DNA from: JBAXQQ01 sp037131695
Lineage (GTDB): Bacteria > Armatimonadota > Hebobacteria > CAIYQO01
Assembly (NCBI GenBank): GCA_964638715.1
Contig: CAZWZF010000026.1
Span: forward strand, 1 to 60,098
Direction: 5' to 3'
Length of the DNA stretch: 60,098 nucleotides
This document shows positions 15,823 to 25,614 of the stretch, piece by piece. The notes under the pieces are model-generated. The model worked only from the letters and a program-made list of their open reading frames with translations, was not told where the DNA came from and made no database searches. Position numbers and translations under genes: made by a program. Within the stretch, counting starts at the first letter, position 1. Each line of letters begins with the position of its first letter.

Positions 15823-16937
15823 GCGATCAGGTAATAACACAGACTGTTAAACAACGAGGGAAGCATAAGATATTTCTTGGCTATGCTCCAGGTGTAGGAA
15901 AAACTTATACCATGTTGGCTGAAGCTCGCCGGCGCGTCAGCCGTGGGGAAGACGTCGTCATCGGTATTGTTGAAACGCATGGACGCACTGAAACTGCGAA
16001 AATGACTGAAGGCCTTGAGCAGATCCCGCGAAAAATACTTGAGTATCGCGGCAGTACTTTTGAAGAGATGGATACTGCCGCGGTGATCGAACGAAAACCG
16101 GAATGGGTACTCGTTGATGAATTGGCGCATACTAATATTCCTGGTACTCAACATGCCAAGCGTTGGCAGAGTGTTTTGGAAATTATTGACGCCGGTATAA
16201 ATGTTATTTCTACTGTTAATGTCCAGCATTTTGAAAGTTTAAATGATACAGTAAAAGAAATAACCGGTGTTCTTGTACGTGAAACGCTTCCTGATTCTAT
16301 AATAGACACTGCATACGAGGTTGTATTAATTGACCTTACTCCCTCTGCTTTGCTGAATCGTTTAAAACGTGGTGATATCTATGCCTTAGCAAAAGTGCCT
16401 ACTGCGCTGAATAATTTTTTCCGTCAGGGTAATCTAAGTGCACTCCGCGAGTTAGCCTTGCGGAAAACAGCGGAAGAAGTTGATGAGCAGATGCGCGAAT
16501 ATATGGATCAACAGTGCATTGGCGAATCATGGCGAACTAACGAACGATTAATGATATGTATCACCCCCAACATGGAATCAGCAAAACTTATCCGGCGAGG
16601 ATATACTATCGCACGACGATTTAATGCTGTATTTTGGGTTGTTTATGTCCGTATACCAGGTTCATTGCTACCAGCAAAAGAAGAGTCGGCTCTTCAGGAA
16701 TTATCAGAACTAACCCGCAATCTCGGTGGCGAAATGATTGAATTGGAAGGCGAATTAATTGCCAAGGCAATAGTTCGCTTTGCTCGCGAGCATCAGGTTA
16801 CTTATATTGTAATCGGCCAATCAATTCAAAGCCGCCTGGAAGAAATAGTGCGTGGCAACATCATTACCCGTATAATGCGTGAAACAAATAATATTGACGT
16901 ATTGGTAGTAGCGGAATTTGAAGAAAATAAATGCTGA
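15819..16937 (+). CDS. kdpD: KdpD N-terminal half: ATP-binding and USP domains only
   Basis: The 372-residue protein contains the KdpD sensory domain (residues about 15-225) with Walker A GYAPGVGKTYTM and Walker B VLVDELAHTN, followed by a universal-stress-protein domain (about 245-368). It has no membrane or kinase part; those are in the 8599-10167 gene. It is translationally coupled to kdpC by ATGA. Stand-alone N-terminal KdpD proteins after kdpABC are known in cyanobacteria and Deinococcus. Here the complementary half is also present in the same locus, so the two probably interact to rebuild a full sensor. Confidence 0.93.
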   Translation: MSDQVITQTVKQRGKHKIFLGYAPGVGKTYTMLAEARRRVSRGEDVVIGIVETHGRTETAKMTEGLEQIPRKILEYRGSTFEEMDTAAVIERKPEWVLVDELAHTNIPGTQHAKRWQSVLEIIDAGINVISTVNVQHFESLNDTVKEITGVLVRETLPDSIIDTAYEVVLIDLTPSALLNRLKRGDIYALAKVPTALNNFFRQGNLSALRELALRKTAEEVDEQMREYMDQQCIGESWRTNERLMICITPNMESAKLIRRGYTIARRFNAVFWVVYVRIPGSLLPAKEESALQELSELTRNLGGEMIELEGELIAKAIVRFAREHQVTYIVIGQSIQSRLEEIVRGNIITRIMRETNNIDVLVVAEFEENKC

Positions 16938-16958
16938 TATTAAGATGATATCATTAAT

Positions 16959-18461
16959 CTACTTCTCATCCGCCATTTTCTCCCCATTATTCATGATAGC
17001 CCGCAAACCAAACACAATGAATATTGGCAGTATTGCGCTGGCGGGGTAATTGTAGCGATGCTGCACTTCTACCAGCAGGTGGCAGGCGGTGAAGCAACAG
17101 ACTACGATTGATAAAAACAGCAGTGAACTGGACGTTTCTATCGCGGTTAATGACTTGATCCATCGGGTGCCGATAATAGCCATTATAGTTACCAGCAGGT
17201 TGGTGAAAAATGGCAAGATGAGAAAAAGTGGACGGATATCTATAAACCCTGGGTAAAGTTGTTTGTTGTCATCGTAAAGGTAAGAATAGTAATTCGCTTC
17301 CGGGCTCCAGAAAATTCCTGTTTTAATTAAAAAGAGCGGAATGTTTTGTATTCCTTGTGCGTATATTCGTTGAAAAGCGTACCCTCTTAGTATATCCTGT
17401 ATCTTCTGAGCGTCAAATACCGGCATATCTTGTTCAACCTTCGCCAGCAGCAGTGAATCTTTTGTATTCCATCTGCCTAATGAATTAAGGTTAAACCCTA
17501 CATTTAGGGAATGTCCCAACGGCATACGGGCAATACGGGTTTGAATAATAATATCTATCCCCATAGCAATGCCGCGCGATACCAATGCATAACTGAAAAG
17601 CAGCAATATAAAAGAAATAAAACCAGATAATATAAGCAGTCGGTTTGTTTTTAAAATGCGCTGCTGCCATAAAGTGATGATGAGGAATGCTGCCCCTGCT
17701 GCCAGCAGTACCAGTCCGTATGGACGGACAGCATTGCAAAGAGAGAATAGCGCGCCTGCACCGCATAAAATGCCAAATTGTTGCGGAGAGAATTGGACAA
17801 GTTTCTGATAGTCAACAGCAGTAAATACCAGCAACGCGAGCAGCATCAGCATGACAAACAGCGGTTCAGTTATTACCAATGGGGCAGTGATAATATGTGA
17901 TGGCCATAAAGCCCAGATGAATCCTGCAACAATGGCATATTGCTCGTTAAAATATCTTCGTGCTAATAAATAAAATAGTCCGATACTAATGCAGGTGAAT
18001 AAAGTATTTACCCACAGGGATACCATAATATCTGAACCAAAAAGTCGGTAAAACTGTGCCAATACCAGCGGATAACCGATGGTATGCGGAAATAATGCGA
18101 CATAATGTGCGGCATAAGCACGACCAATCGCTAAAGATGCAGCCATGTTGTGATAAAACAGGGAGTCACTGACAGGGGTTACCTTTATCGCATACATTAA
18201 AAATATTCGTGGAACTGCACATGATAAAACCATGATTGGAACTGCCCATCTGGATATAGGTGAATTGAAATATTTCTGAAGTGAATGAAAAATATTTTCT
18301 TTGTATTTATAACAAAGAAAAATGATTAGCAATGTTACAGCCAGCATTGCAAGATAAGTGAGATTGAATAAACCAATGATATTTGATACTGCCACAATGA
18401 AAAATGTTATTACTATACATAGATTAATAACAGCAGGCAGCCAGTTGCGTTGATAATTCAT
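16959..18461 (-). CDS. GT39/ArnT-like membrane glycosyltransferase (GT-C fold)
   Basis: The 500-residue protein has about ten hydrophobic spans and, after the second span, an extracytoplasmic loop with SDSLFYHNMA that fits the acidic catalytic loop of GT-C enzymes such as the PMT_2/DUF2029 families. HTIGYPLVL and ITEPLFVMLM also fit this group. These enzymes transfer a sugar from a polyprenyl-phosphate carrier to protein or lipid at the membrane. Donor and acceptor cannot be told. It runs convergent to kdpD-N with only 21 bp between stops. The start ATG at 18461 has no obvious Shine-Dalgarno. Confidence 0.75.
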   Translation of the reverse strand: MNYQRNWLPAVINLCIVITFFIVAVSNIIGLFNLTYLAMLAVTLLIIFLCYKYKENIFHSLQKYFNSPISRWAVPIMVLSCAVPRIFLMYAIKVTPVSDSLFYHNMAASLAIGRAYAAHYVALFPHTIGYPLVLAQFYRLFGSDIMVSLWVNTLFTCISIGLFYLLARRYFNEQYAIVAGFIWALWPSHIITAPLVITEPLFVMLMLLALLVFTAVDYQKLVQFSPQQFGILCGAGALFSLCNAVRPYGLVLLAAGAAFLIITLWQQRILKTNRLLILSGFISFILLLFSYALVSRGIAMGIDIIIQTRIARMPLGHSLNVGFNLNSLGRWNTKDSLLLAKVEQDMPVFDAQKIQDILRGYAFQRIYAQGIQNIPLFLIKTGIFWSPEANYYSYLYDDNKQLYPGFIDIRPLFLILPFFTNLLVTIMAIIGTRWIKSLTAIETSSSLLFLSIVVCCFTACHLLVEVQHRYNYPASAILPIFIVFGLRAIMNNGEKMADEK

Positions 18462-18628
18462 GATAATAATAATAACAAATTTAAACAGTTCCTGTCCAAG
18501 CGATAACCGATAATATTACCTTTGAAATTGGTGTTATTGATAAAATATTTAAAGTATATTTTGGTTTTATGTTTGTACTTTTATGATTGATTGTATATAA
18601 AAAGTTTAGAGAAATGAAATGTAGAGTA

Positions 18629-18658
18629 TTGAATTCATGGTAGGTAAAATAGTATAAT
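18629..18658 (+). promoter_or_regulatory. Predicted promoter of the lone response regulator
   Basis: TTGAAT and TATAAT are separated by 18 bp. Transcription would start near 18665, leaving a leader only just long enough to hold the GAGGAA ribosome site. Confidence 0.55.
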
Positions 18659-18674
18659 CTATCACTGCGAGGAA

Positions 18675-19079
18675 ATGATGTCTAAAGGTAAATGTCTCGG
18701 TAAAGATAAAAAGCTGATTTTAGTCGTTGATGACGAACATGTTGTTCGCGAGACGGTGCGGCTAATGCTGGAAGATTTAGGTTACAATGTAATTACAGCT
18801 AATGACGGAGAAGATGGAGTACGGGTATATAGAGAAAACGCACAGAAAATATCGCTGGTATTAATGGATATGGTAATGCCAAATCTGAATGGAGTTGAAG
18901 CATTTTATAAAATCGTAACAATTAATCCGGAAGCGAAAGTTATCCTTGCCAGTGGATTCAGTACTTTTGATGAAAAAATAATGGAACACATGTATGTAAG
19001 TGGTCTTAAATTGTTTATGAAAAAACCATACCTGCAATATGAATTGGGTCGTGCACTATCAGGTGTGTTGAAGAACTAA
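18675..19079 (+). CDS. Stand-alone receiver-domain response regulator
   Basis: The 134-residue protein consists of a single receiver domain: DDE near residues 19-21, phospho-acceptor Asp65 in LMDMVMPN, the ASG switch and the conserved Lys in MKKPY. There is no output domain, as in CheY- or Spo0F-like proteins. The LASGFS stretch resembles the receiver fused to the C-terminus of PAS hybrid kinases like the one at 34193 (ATSGYA). It has no kinase next to it, so it probably receives phosphate from an orphan kinase elsewhere. GAGGAA precedes two adjacent ATG codons; the second (18678) has the better spacing. Confidence 0.9.
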   Translation: MMSKGKCLGKDKKLILVVDDEHVVRETVRLMLEDLGYNVITANDGEDGVRVYRENAQKISLVLMDMVMPNLNGVEAFYKIVTINPEAKVILASGFSTFDEKIMEHMYVSGLKLFMKKPYLQYELGRALSGVLKN

Positions 19080-19213
19080 TCAAGTATTTAAATTAAATGT
19101 ATAAATCACGAGTTCAAAGTTTCCTTCTTGTATTTTGAATTGCAATCGGAGTTAGAATACAGCAGATTAATCGTGCCAGCAGGTAGAATTATTTCTTTTT
19201 TAACTCAAATTCC

Positions 19214-19243
19214 TTGCTAGTTCTTATCTTTTTCTGATAAAAT
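19214..19243 (+). promoter_or_regulatory. Predicted promoter of gltBD
   Basis: TTGCTA and TAAAAT are separated by 18 bp, and TGA directly precedes the -10 to give an extended -10. Transcription would start near 19250, about 205 nt ahead of the gltB start. Confidence 0.55.
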
Positions 19244-19249
19244 TGACCC

Positions 19250-19455
19250 GCCGGGGTGTGGCTTGGCCGGCCAACCGGTTTACGGTCTATTATTTAGGGG
19301 TATGTTGGTCACATAATCCTGTTTACCGTAAGATGAGTGATATTGAACCTGTTCTTTCATAGGGGCAGGTTTTTCGTTCGTATTGGCTTATTATTAAAAT
19401 TATTTGCTGCTGTAATTGCGAGGGTATATTCCGGCAGTACTATTGGAGCACAAGC
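19250..19455 (+). promoter_or_regulatory. Structured gltB leader, possible attenuator or riboswitch
   Basis: The leader can fold into a two-step stem: TTACGGT (19280-19286) with ACCGTAA (19325-19331), and inside it ATTAT (19289-19293) with ATAAT (19313-19317), enclosing a loop with TAGGGGTATGTTGGTC. A perfect 12-bp palindrome TTGGCCGGCCAA lies ahead (19263-19274). After the stem a second hairpin, AACCTG with CAGGTT (19346-19371), is followed by three T and could act as a weak terminator. A nine-codon frame starting at 19333 ends inside that hairpin. The rest of the 376-bp gap (19080-19213) shows no gene. It does not match the glnA-type glutamine riboswitch as I know it. Confidence 0.45.
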
Positions 19456-22400
19456 ATGAGTGCAGAAGGTTTCCCTGCTCAGGGACTATACGATTCGCGC
19501 TTTGAACACGACGCCTGTGGCGTCGGTTTTGTTGTTAATATTAAAGGTAGTCGCAGTCATAAAATAATCGAACAGGCATTAACTGTATTGATAAATATCG
19601 ATCATCGTGGTGCCCGCGGTTGTGAGCCAGATACCGGCGACGGTGCTGGAATATTGTTGCAGATTCCTCATAAATTTTTTATAAAAAATGCCGGGTGTAA
19701 ATTGCCTGCTGTTGGTGAATATGGCGTTGGTATGATCTTTATGCCGCTTGATCCGAAACAGCGCGCAGCATGTAAAAAACATGTTGAAGATATTGTAGCT
19801 GAAGAAGGTCAAACAGTACTGGGTTGGCGTGAAGTGCCAACCTGGAATGGCAATATTGGTGCTTCCGCATTAAAGTGCGAACCGTATATGATGCAGCTAT
19901 TCATTGGAAAGTCTGCAAATATTACAGATGAGATGGCATTTGAACGCAAATTGTATGTAATCCGCAAACGGTCGGAAGATGATATCAGATTTGGCAAAAA
20001 GTTCGCAGGTGGCGATGTATTTTATTTTACCAGCTTATCTTGTCGTACCATCGTTTACAAGGGTATGCTTACCCCACAGCAAGTTGGCACTTATTTTCCC
20101 GAATTGCACGATGAAGATTTAGATACTGCTATCGCTTTAGTTCACTCCCGATTTTCTACTAATACCTTCCCCAGTTGGGAACGCGCACATCCAAATAGAT
20201 ACCTGATTCATAATGGCGAAATCAACACGATTCGCGGTAATGTGAACTGGATGCGAACCCGCGAGTCCATGTATGAATCAAAAACATTCGGCGATGACTT
20301 GAAAAAAGTGTTGCCGGTTGTTCATGAAGATGGTTCTGACTCGGCGATGTTTGATAACGCATTGGAGTTCATGCATCTTGCCGGGCGGCCTTTGCCTCTT
20401 GCTATGATGATGATGATTCCGGAACCGTGGCAAAATCACGAAGGGATGAGCAAAGAGCGCAAAGCGTTTTACGAATATCACAGTTGTTTGATGGAACCAT
20501 GGGATGGCCCGGCATCTATCGCATTCACCGATGGAACCATGGTTGGCGCGGTTTTAGACCGAAATGGTCTTCGTCCGTCCCGCTATTATGTATTGAAAGA
20601 TGATGTAGTAGTAATGGCGTCAGAAGTAGGCGTGCTGGATATTCCCAATGACATGGTTGAATATAAAGGACGTTTGAAACCAGGTTGCATGTTATTAATT
20701 GATACTGCCGAAGGCCGTATTATTGACGATGAAGAAATAAAAGCAAAATATGCGAATGAAAAGCCTTATGGTGAATGGCTGGAAAAATATTTAATTTCAC
20801 TTGATGAATTGCCAGACCCACCGACAATACACGCGCCAGACCATGACAATGTGCTGCAGCGTCAACAGGTTTTTGGTTTCAGCTATGAAGATATCAGACA
20901 AATACTTATCCCAATGGCGAGTGACGGCGTTGAACCGGTTGGCGCGATGGGCATTGACTCACCGCTGGCTGTTTTGGCAAATGAGCCGCAGTTGCTATTT
21001 AATTACTTCAAGCAACTATTTGCCCAGGTGACAAACCCGCCAATCGACGGTATTCGCGAGTTAATCGTTACTGCTACCAACACGCTGATAGGTTCAGAAG
21101 GCAACCTGCTGCATCCAGAACCGATGAATTGCCGCCAGGTTGAAGTGAAATCTCCGGTATTAACAAATGAAGAATTAGAAAAACTGCGTCACATCGACAA
21201 GCCTGGTTTTGCATCTATAACAATACCAATTCTGTATGATGTTAATGGCGGCGGAAAGTCATTGGAAGCGGCACTTGATGGTATTTTTACTGCAGTCGAT
21301 GAAGCTATTGCAAACGGCACTAACATTATCATTCTCTCAGATAGAAATGTATCAGCAGAAAAAGCCCCGATTCCATCATTACTGGCAACTGCCGGCCTGC
21401 ATCATCATTTAATCCGCACCGGTAAACGTACCCACGTTGGATTAGTAGTTGAAAGCGGCGAACCACGCGAAGTTCATCATTTCGCCTTGTTGATAGGATA
21501 CGGTGCCAGTGCGGTTAACCCGTATATGGTATATGAATCCATTGATGATATGATTCGTAATGGAATATTGAAAACCACAAAATATGAAAAAGGTGTTTAT
21601 AATTACAGCAAAGCTGCGGTAAAAGGCATTTCAAAAACAATGACTAAAATGGGCATCAGCACTATTCAAAGTTATTGCGGAGCACAAATATTCGAAGCGT
21701 TAGGTGTTAATAAAACTGTAATTGAAAAATATTTCACCCATACTCCATCACGCATAGGCGGTATTGGTCTGGATATTATAGCAGAGGAAGTACGCCGCCG
21801 TCACGTTCACGGTTTCCCAACCCGGTCTGCAATTTCTCCGCTCAGCGAAGGTGGTCATTACCAGTGGCGTGCAGACGGTGAAATCCACATGTATAATCCT
21901 GAATCTATTTACGTGTTCCAGACTGCGGTACGGAATGGCGATTATGGGTTATTTAAAAAGTTTGCTAAGATGATGGATGAACCAGGCAGCCGTCCTATTA
22001 ATCTGCGCGGTTTGATGAAATTTAAAAAGAGCAATCCTATTCCTATCGACGAAGTAGAATCTGTAGAATCAATTTGCAAGCGGTTTAAGACCGGCGCAAT
22101 GTCTTATGGTTCTATCAGCCAGGAAGCCCATGAATCATTGGCAATTGCAATGAACAGGATTGGCGGGAAGAGCAATACCGGTGAAGGTGGCGAGAATCCC
22201 AGCCGGTTTATTCCAGATGCGAATGGCGATTCCAGATGCAGTGCTATTAAGCAAGTTGCATCTGGGCGTTTCGGAGTTACTCTTGAATACCTGGTAAATG
22301 CTAAAGAAATCCAGATAAAAATGGCACAGGGAGCAAAACCGGGCGAAGGCGGACAATTGCCAGGCGCGAAGGTTTACCCCTGGGTTGCAAAAACAAGATA

Positions 22401-24030
22401 TACCACCCCTGGTGTTGGACTTATTTCACCACCACCGCACCATGATATTTACTCAATCGAAGACTTGGCAGAGTTAATTCATGACCTGAAAAATGCAAAC
22501 CGCGACGCACGCATATCCGTGAAATTAGTAGCAGAAGTTGGCGTCGGTACCATCGCCGCTGGTGTGGCGAAGGGGCATGCGGATGTTATTTTAATATCGG
22601 GTTATGATGGTGGTACCGGTTCATCACCGCGTTCATCCATCCGCCATGCTGGTCTGCCATGGGAACTCGGGCTTGCTGATACTCATCAAACCCTGGTGCT
22701 GAATAATTTGCGTGACCGTGTGGTGTTAGAGACTGACGGAAAATTAATGACCGGCCGTGATGTGGTTATTGCCGCGCTGCTGGGTGCTGAGGAATATGGT
22801 TTTGCGACTTTGCCATTGATAGCATTGGGTTGTGTCATGATGCGCGTCTGCTCGTTGGATACTTGTCCGGTAGGTGTTGCAACACAAAATAAAGAACTGC
22901 GCAAGTGTTTCAAAGGCGACCCGCAGCATGTTGTGAATATGATGTATTACATAGCACAAAGTGCTCGTGAAATTATGGCAGAACTCGGATTCCGCACCAT
23001 TAATGAAATGATTGGCCGTTCCGACTTGTTGGAATTAACAGATGCATTAGAACACTGGAAAGCAAATACAGTTAATTTAGATGCTATTTTGTATCGTCCA
23101 GAAGAATCCGACGAAGTCGGCGTTTGCTGTATGGTTCCGCAGGAACATGGCATTGAAAACTCATTGGATGTGAAGAAACTGCTTGATATTTGTAAGCCTG
23201 CTATTGAAAATGGTGAAAAAGTCAGAGCTGAATTGAATATCAGCAATGTGAACCGCGTGGTAGGTACTATCACCGGCAGTGAAATCGCCAGGAAATATGG
23301 CCGCGAAGGGTTGCCGGAAGATACCATTCAAATTAAGTTTAATGGTTCAGCCGGTCAGAGTTTCGGTGCATTTATACCGAAAGGCATGACACTGGAACTG
23401 GAAGGCGATTCTAATGACTACATTGGCAAAGGGTTATCTGGTGGTAAGATAATCGTTTATCCACCGGCAGGAATTGTAGCTGAAGATAATATCGTAATAG
23501 GCAACGTTGCATTTTACGGTGCAACCAGCGGTGAGGCATATATTCGCGGTATCGCCGGTGAAAGATTCTGTGTTCGCAATTCTGGTGTTAATGCCGTCGT
23601 TGAGTCGGTTGGCGACCATGGATGCGAATATATGACTGGCGGTCGTGTAGCGGTTCTTGGTCCAACAGGTAGAAACTTTGCCGCCGGCATGTCTGGTGGT
23701 ATAGCATATATATATGATAAAGATGGCACTTTCAGCAACCATTGCAATACCCAAATGGTAGAGATTGAAGGTCTGTTGCCAGATGATTTAGTAGAATTGA
23801 AAACCATGATAGAAAATCATCTGAAATATACTGGCAGTGATATAGCGAAAGCTATTCTTGATGATTGGAATAATACATCAACAAAATTTGTTCGGGTAAT
23901 GCCGATTGACTATAAACGCATGTTGGCTGTCATGGACAAAATGCGTGAAGCAGGTCTGAGCGGTGATGACGCTGTAATGGCTGCTTTTGAGAACAACAAG
24001 CGTGACCTGTCACGTGTTGGTGGGAACTAA
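19456..24030 (+). CDS. gltB: Glutamate synthase, large subunit
   Basis: The 1524-residue protein is of typical GltB length. A 20-residue propeptide precedes the catalytic Cys21 in HDACGVGF, which starts the class II glutaminase domain (to about 430). Central, FMN-binding (about 800-1180) and GXGXG beta-helix (about 1260-1450) domains follow. The 3Fe-4S cysteines lie near residues 1126-1137 in CVMMRVCSLDTCPVG. It makes two glutamate from glutamine and 2-oxoglutarate. The partner GltD is encoded 11 bp downstream, which marks it as the NAD(P)H-type two-subunit enzyme. GGAGC precedes the ATG. Confidence 0.97.
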   Translation: MSAEGFPAQGLYDSRFEHDACGVGFVVNIKGSRSHKIIEQALTVLINIDHRGARGCEPDTGDGAGILLQIPHKFFIKNAGCKLPAVGEYGVGMIFMPLDPKQRAACKKHVEDIVAEEGQTVLGWREVPTWNGNIGASALKCEPYMMQLFIGKSANITDEMAFERKLYVIRKRSEDDIRFGKKFAGGDVFYFTSLSCRTIVYKGMLTPQQVGTYFPELHDEDLDTAIALVHSRFSTNTFPSWERAHPNRYLIHNGEINTIRGNVNWMRTRESMYESKTFGDDLKKVLPVVHEDGSDSAMFDNALEFMHLAGRPLPLAMMMMIPEPWQNHEGMSKERKAFYEYHSCLMEPWDGPASIAFTDGTMVGAVLDRNGLRPSRYYVLKDDVVVMASEVGVLDIPNDMVEYKGRLKPGCMLLIDTAEGRIIDDEEIKAKYANEKPYGEWLEKYLISLDELPDPPTIHAPDHDNVLQRQQVFGFSYEDIRQILIPMASDGVEPVGAMGIDSPLAVLANEPQLLFNYFKQLFAQVTNPPIDGIRELIVTATNTLIGSEGNLLHPEPMNCRQVEVKSPVLTNEELEKLRHIDKPGFASITIPILYDVNGGGKSLEAALDGIFTAVDEAIANGTNIIILSDRNVSAEKAPIPSLLATAGLHHHLIRTGKRTHVGLVVESGEPREVHHFALLIGYGASAVNPYMVYESIDDMIRNGILKTTKYEKGVYNYSKAAVKGISKTMTKMGISTIQSYCGAQIFEALGVNKTVIEKYFTHTPSRIGGIGLDIIAEEVRRRHVHGFPTRSAISPLSEGGHYQWRADGEIHMYNPESIYVFQTAVRNGDYGLFKKFAKMMDEPGSRPINLRGLMKFKKSNPIPIDEVESVESICKRFKTGAMSYGSISQEAHESLAIAMNRIGGKSNTGEGGENPSRFIPDANGDSRCSAIKQVASGRFGVTLEYLVNAKEIQIKMAQGAKPGEGGQLPGAKVYPWVAKTRYTTPGVGLISPPPHHDIYSIEDLAELIHDLKNANRDARISVKLVAEVGVGTIAAGVAKGHADVILISGYDGGTGSSPRSSIRHAGLPWELGLADTHQTLVLNNLRDRVVLETDGKLMTGRDVVIAALLGAEEYGFATLPLIALGCVMMRVCSLDTCPVGVATQNKELRKCFKGDPQHVVNMMYYIAQSAREIMAELGFRTINEMIGRSDLLELTDALEHWKANTVNLDAILYRPEESDEVGVCCMVPQEHGIENSLDVKKLLDICKPAIENGEKVRAELNISNVNRVVGTITGSEIARKYGREGLPEDTIQIKFNGSAGQSFGAFIPKGMTLELEGDSNDYIGKGLSGGKIIVYPPAGIVAEDNIVIGNVAFYGATSGEAYIRGIAGERFCVRNSGVNAVVESVGDHGCEYMTGGRVAVLGPTGRNFAAGMSGGIAYIYDKDGTFSNHCNTQMVEIEGLLPDDLVELKTMIENHLKYTGSDIAKAILDDWNNTSTKFVRVMPIDYKRMLAVMDKMREAGLSGDDAVMAAFENNKRDLSRVGGN

Positions 24031-24041
24031 TAACGGAGAAT

Positions 24042-25523
24042 ATGACCATGGCAAAACCAACCGGATTTTTAGAGTTTGAACGCGAAATACCGACGGACGA
24101 GTCACCGTTGGCGCGTGTTAATAATTGGGATGAATTTCACCATCATTTGCCGGAAGAAAAACTACTGAACCAGGCAGCCCGGTGTATGGATTGCGGTATC
24201 CCATTCTGCCACAGCGGCATTATGCTTGAAGGTATGACCAGCGGCTGTCCGTTGAATAATTTGATTCCAGAATGGAATGACCTTATTTATCGCGGCTTAT
24301 GGAAAATGGCTATCGAAAGATTGCTGAAAACGAATAATTTCCCCGAGTTTACCGGACGGGTATGCCCTGCACCTTGTGAAGGCTCCTGTACTTTAGGGTT
24401 GAATAATCCGGCAGTGACAATCAAGAATATTGAAGTCAGCATTGTTGAACGAGCATTTGCAGAAGGTTGGATCAAACCGAACCTTCCGCAGTTGCGTACT
24501 GGGAAGAAAGTAGCTGTAGTTGGCAGCGGTCCTGCCGGTTTGGCAGCCGCAGATCAGTTGAATCAGGCTGGCCACACTGTAACGGTGTTTGAACGTGCTG
24601 ATCGTATCGGCGGCTTGTTGATGTATGGTATTCCCAATATGAAGCTGGATAAGCAGGCTGTCGTTCAGCGTCGTGTTGATATCATGGCAGCAGAAGGCAT
24701 TACTTTCCGCACCAGCACAGAAGTCGGTAAAGATTATCCTTCAGAATTATTATTAAAAGAATTTGATGCCGTGGTTTTGTGTGGCGGTGCTACCAAGCCT
24801 CGCGACCTGAAAATTGAAGGCAGAGATTTGAATGGCATATATTTTGCCGTTGATTTCTTATCGCAAAACACTAAATGCCTGTTGGATGATGGTGGTGAAC
24901 AGGTAAGAGCAGATGGCAAAGATGTTATAATCATCGGCGGCGGCGATACCGGTACCGACTGTGTAGCAACTTCATTACGTCATGGCTGCAAATCGCAAAT
25001 TCAATTTGAAATAATGCCAATGCCGTCGTTAGAACGAACCAGTGACAACCCGTGGCCGCAATGGCCGCGCACCCTGAAGGTTGATTACGGTCAGGAAGAA
25101 TCTATTGCAGAATATGGTCGCGACCCGCGTGAATATTGTATCACCACGAAGAAATTTATTGGCGATGAGAATGGCAATGTGAAAGAACTTCATACCATGC
25201 GCGTAGAATGGATGAAAGATGACAACGGCAGGTTATACCCGCGTGAAATTCGCGGCTCTGAACAGGTTTGGCCGGCACAGTTAGTGCTGATTGCAATGGG
25301 TTTCCTGGGACCGGAAGATAAAGTGTTAATCGATCTTGGCGTTACCCGCGACCAGCGCAGCAATGCCCAGGCAAATTATGGCGAATACTCAACTAATGTA
25401 CCGGGTGTATTTGCCGCTGGTGATATGCGTCGCGGACAAAGTCTGGTAGTATGGGCAATTCGCGAAGGCAGGGACGCCGCCCGTGAAGTAGATAAATATC
25501 TGATGGGAAGCAGTGAACTTTAA
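24042..25523 (+). CDS. gltD: Glutamate synthase, small subunit
   Basis: The 493-residue flavoprotein feeds NAD(P)H electrons to GltB. The N-terminal Fe-S region has RCMDCGIPFC, SGCPLNN and RVCPAPCEGSCTLG. An FAD motif VVGSGPAGLAAADQL lies near residue 155, an NAD(P) motif IIGGGDTGTDC near 300, and the closing FAD contact AAGDMRRGQSLVVWAI near 460. CGGAGA precedes ATG. A terminator follows directly, closing the operon. Confidence 0.97.
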   Translation: MTMAKPTGFLEFEREIPTDESPLARVNNWDEFHHHLPEEKLLNQAARCMDCGIPFCHSGIMLEGMTSGCPLNNLIPEWNDLIYRGLWKMAIERLLKTNNFPEFTGRVCPAPCEGSCTLGLNNPAVTIKNIEVSIVERAFAEGWIKPNLPQLRTGKKVAVVGSGPAGLAAADQLNQAGHTVTVFERADRIGGLLMYGIPNMKLDKQAVVQRRVDIMAAEGITFRTSTEVGKDYPSELLLKEFDAVVLCGGATKPRDLKIEGRDLNGIYFAVDFLSQNTKCLLDDGGEQVRADGKDVIIIGGGDTGTDCVATSLRHGCKSQIQFEIMPMPSLERTSDNPWPQWPRTLKVDYGQEESIAEYGRDPREYCITTKKFIGDENGNVKELHTMRVEWMKDDNGRLYPREIRGSEQVWPAQLVLIAMGFLGPEDKVLIDLGVTRDQRSNAQANYGEYSTNVPGVFAAGDMRRGQSLVVWAIREGRDAAREVDKYLMGSSEL

Positions 25524-25536
25524 GATAAAAAAGTAA

Positions 25537-25568
25537 AAGCCGGGATTAATATTCCCGGCTTTTTTTTA
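25537..25568 (+). terminator. Rho-independent terminator of gltBD
   Basis: The stem AGCCGGGA with its complement closes a short AT loop and is followed by eight T. It begins 14 bp past the gltD stop. Confidence 0.9.
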
Positions 25569-25614
25569 CAATGCTTTATAACATAGTCGTGAATAGATTG
25601 TGAATTATATTGCC

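Noticed and set aside
8599..16937. The two kdpD pieces as one gene broken by a frameshift.
   Set aside because: The halves lie about 5.6 kb apart at opposite ends of the cluster, each with intact ends and coupled to a different neighbour, so this is a true split.
19333..19362. A nine-codon leader peptide (MSDIEPVLS) controlling gltB by ribosome stalling.
   Set aside because: It has one Glu and no Gln run or ribosome site, so amino-acid-sensing attenuation by this peptide is not supported; the structured RNA is kept as a separate idea.
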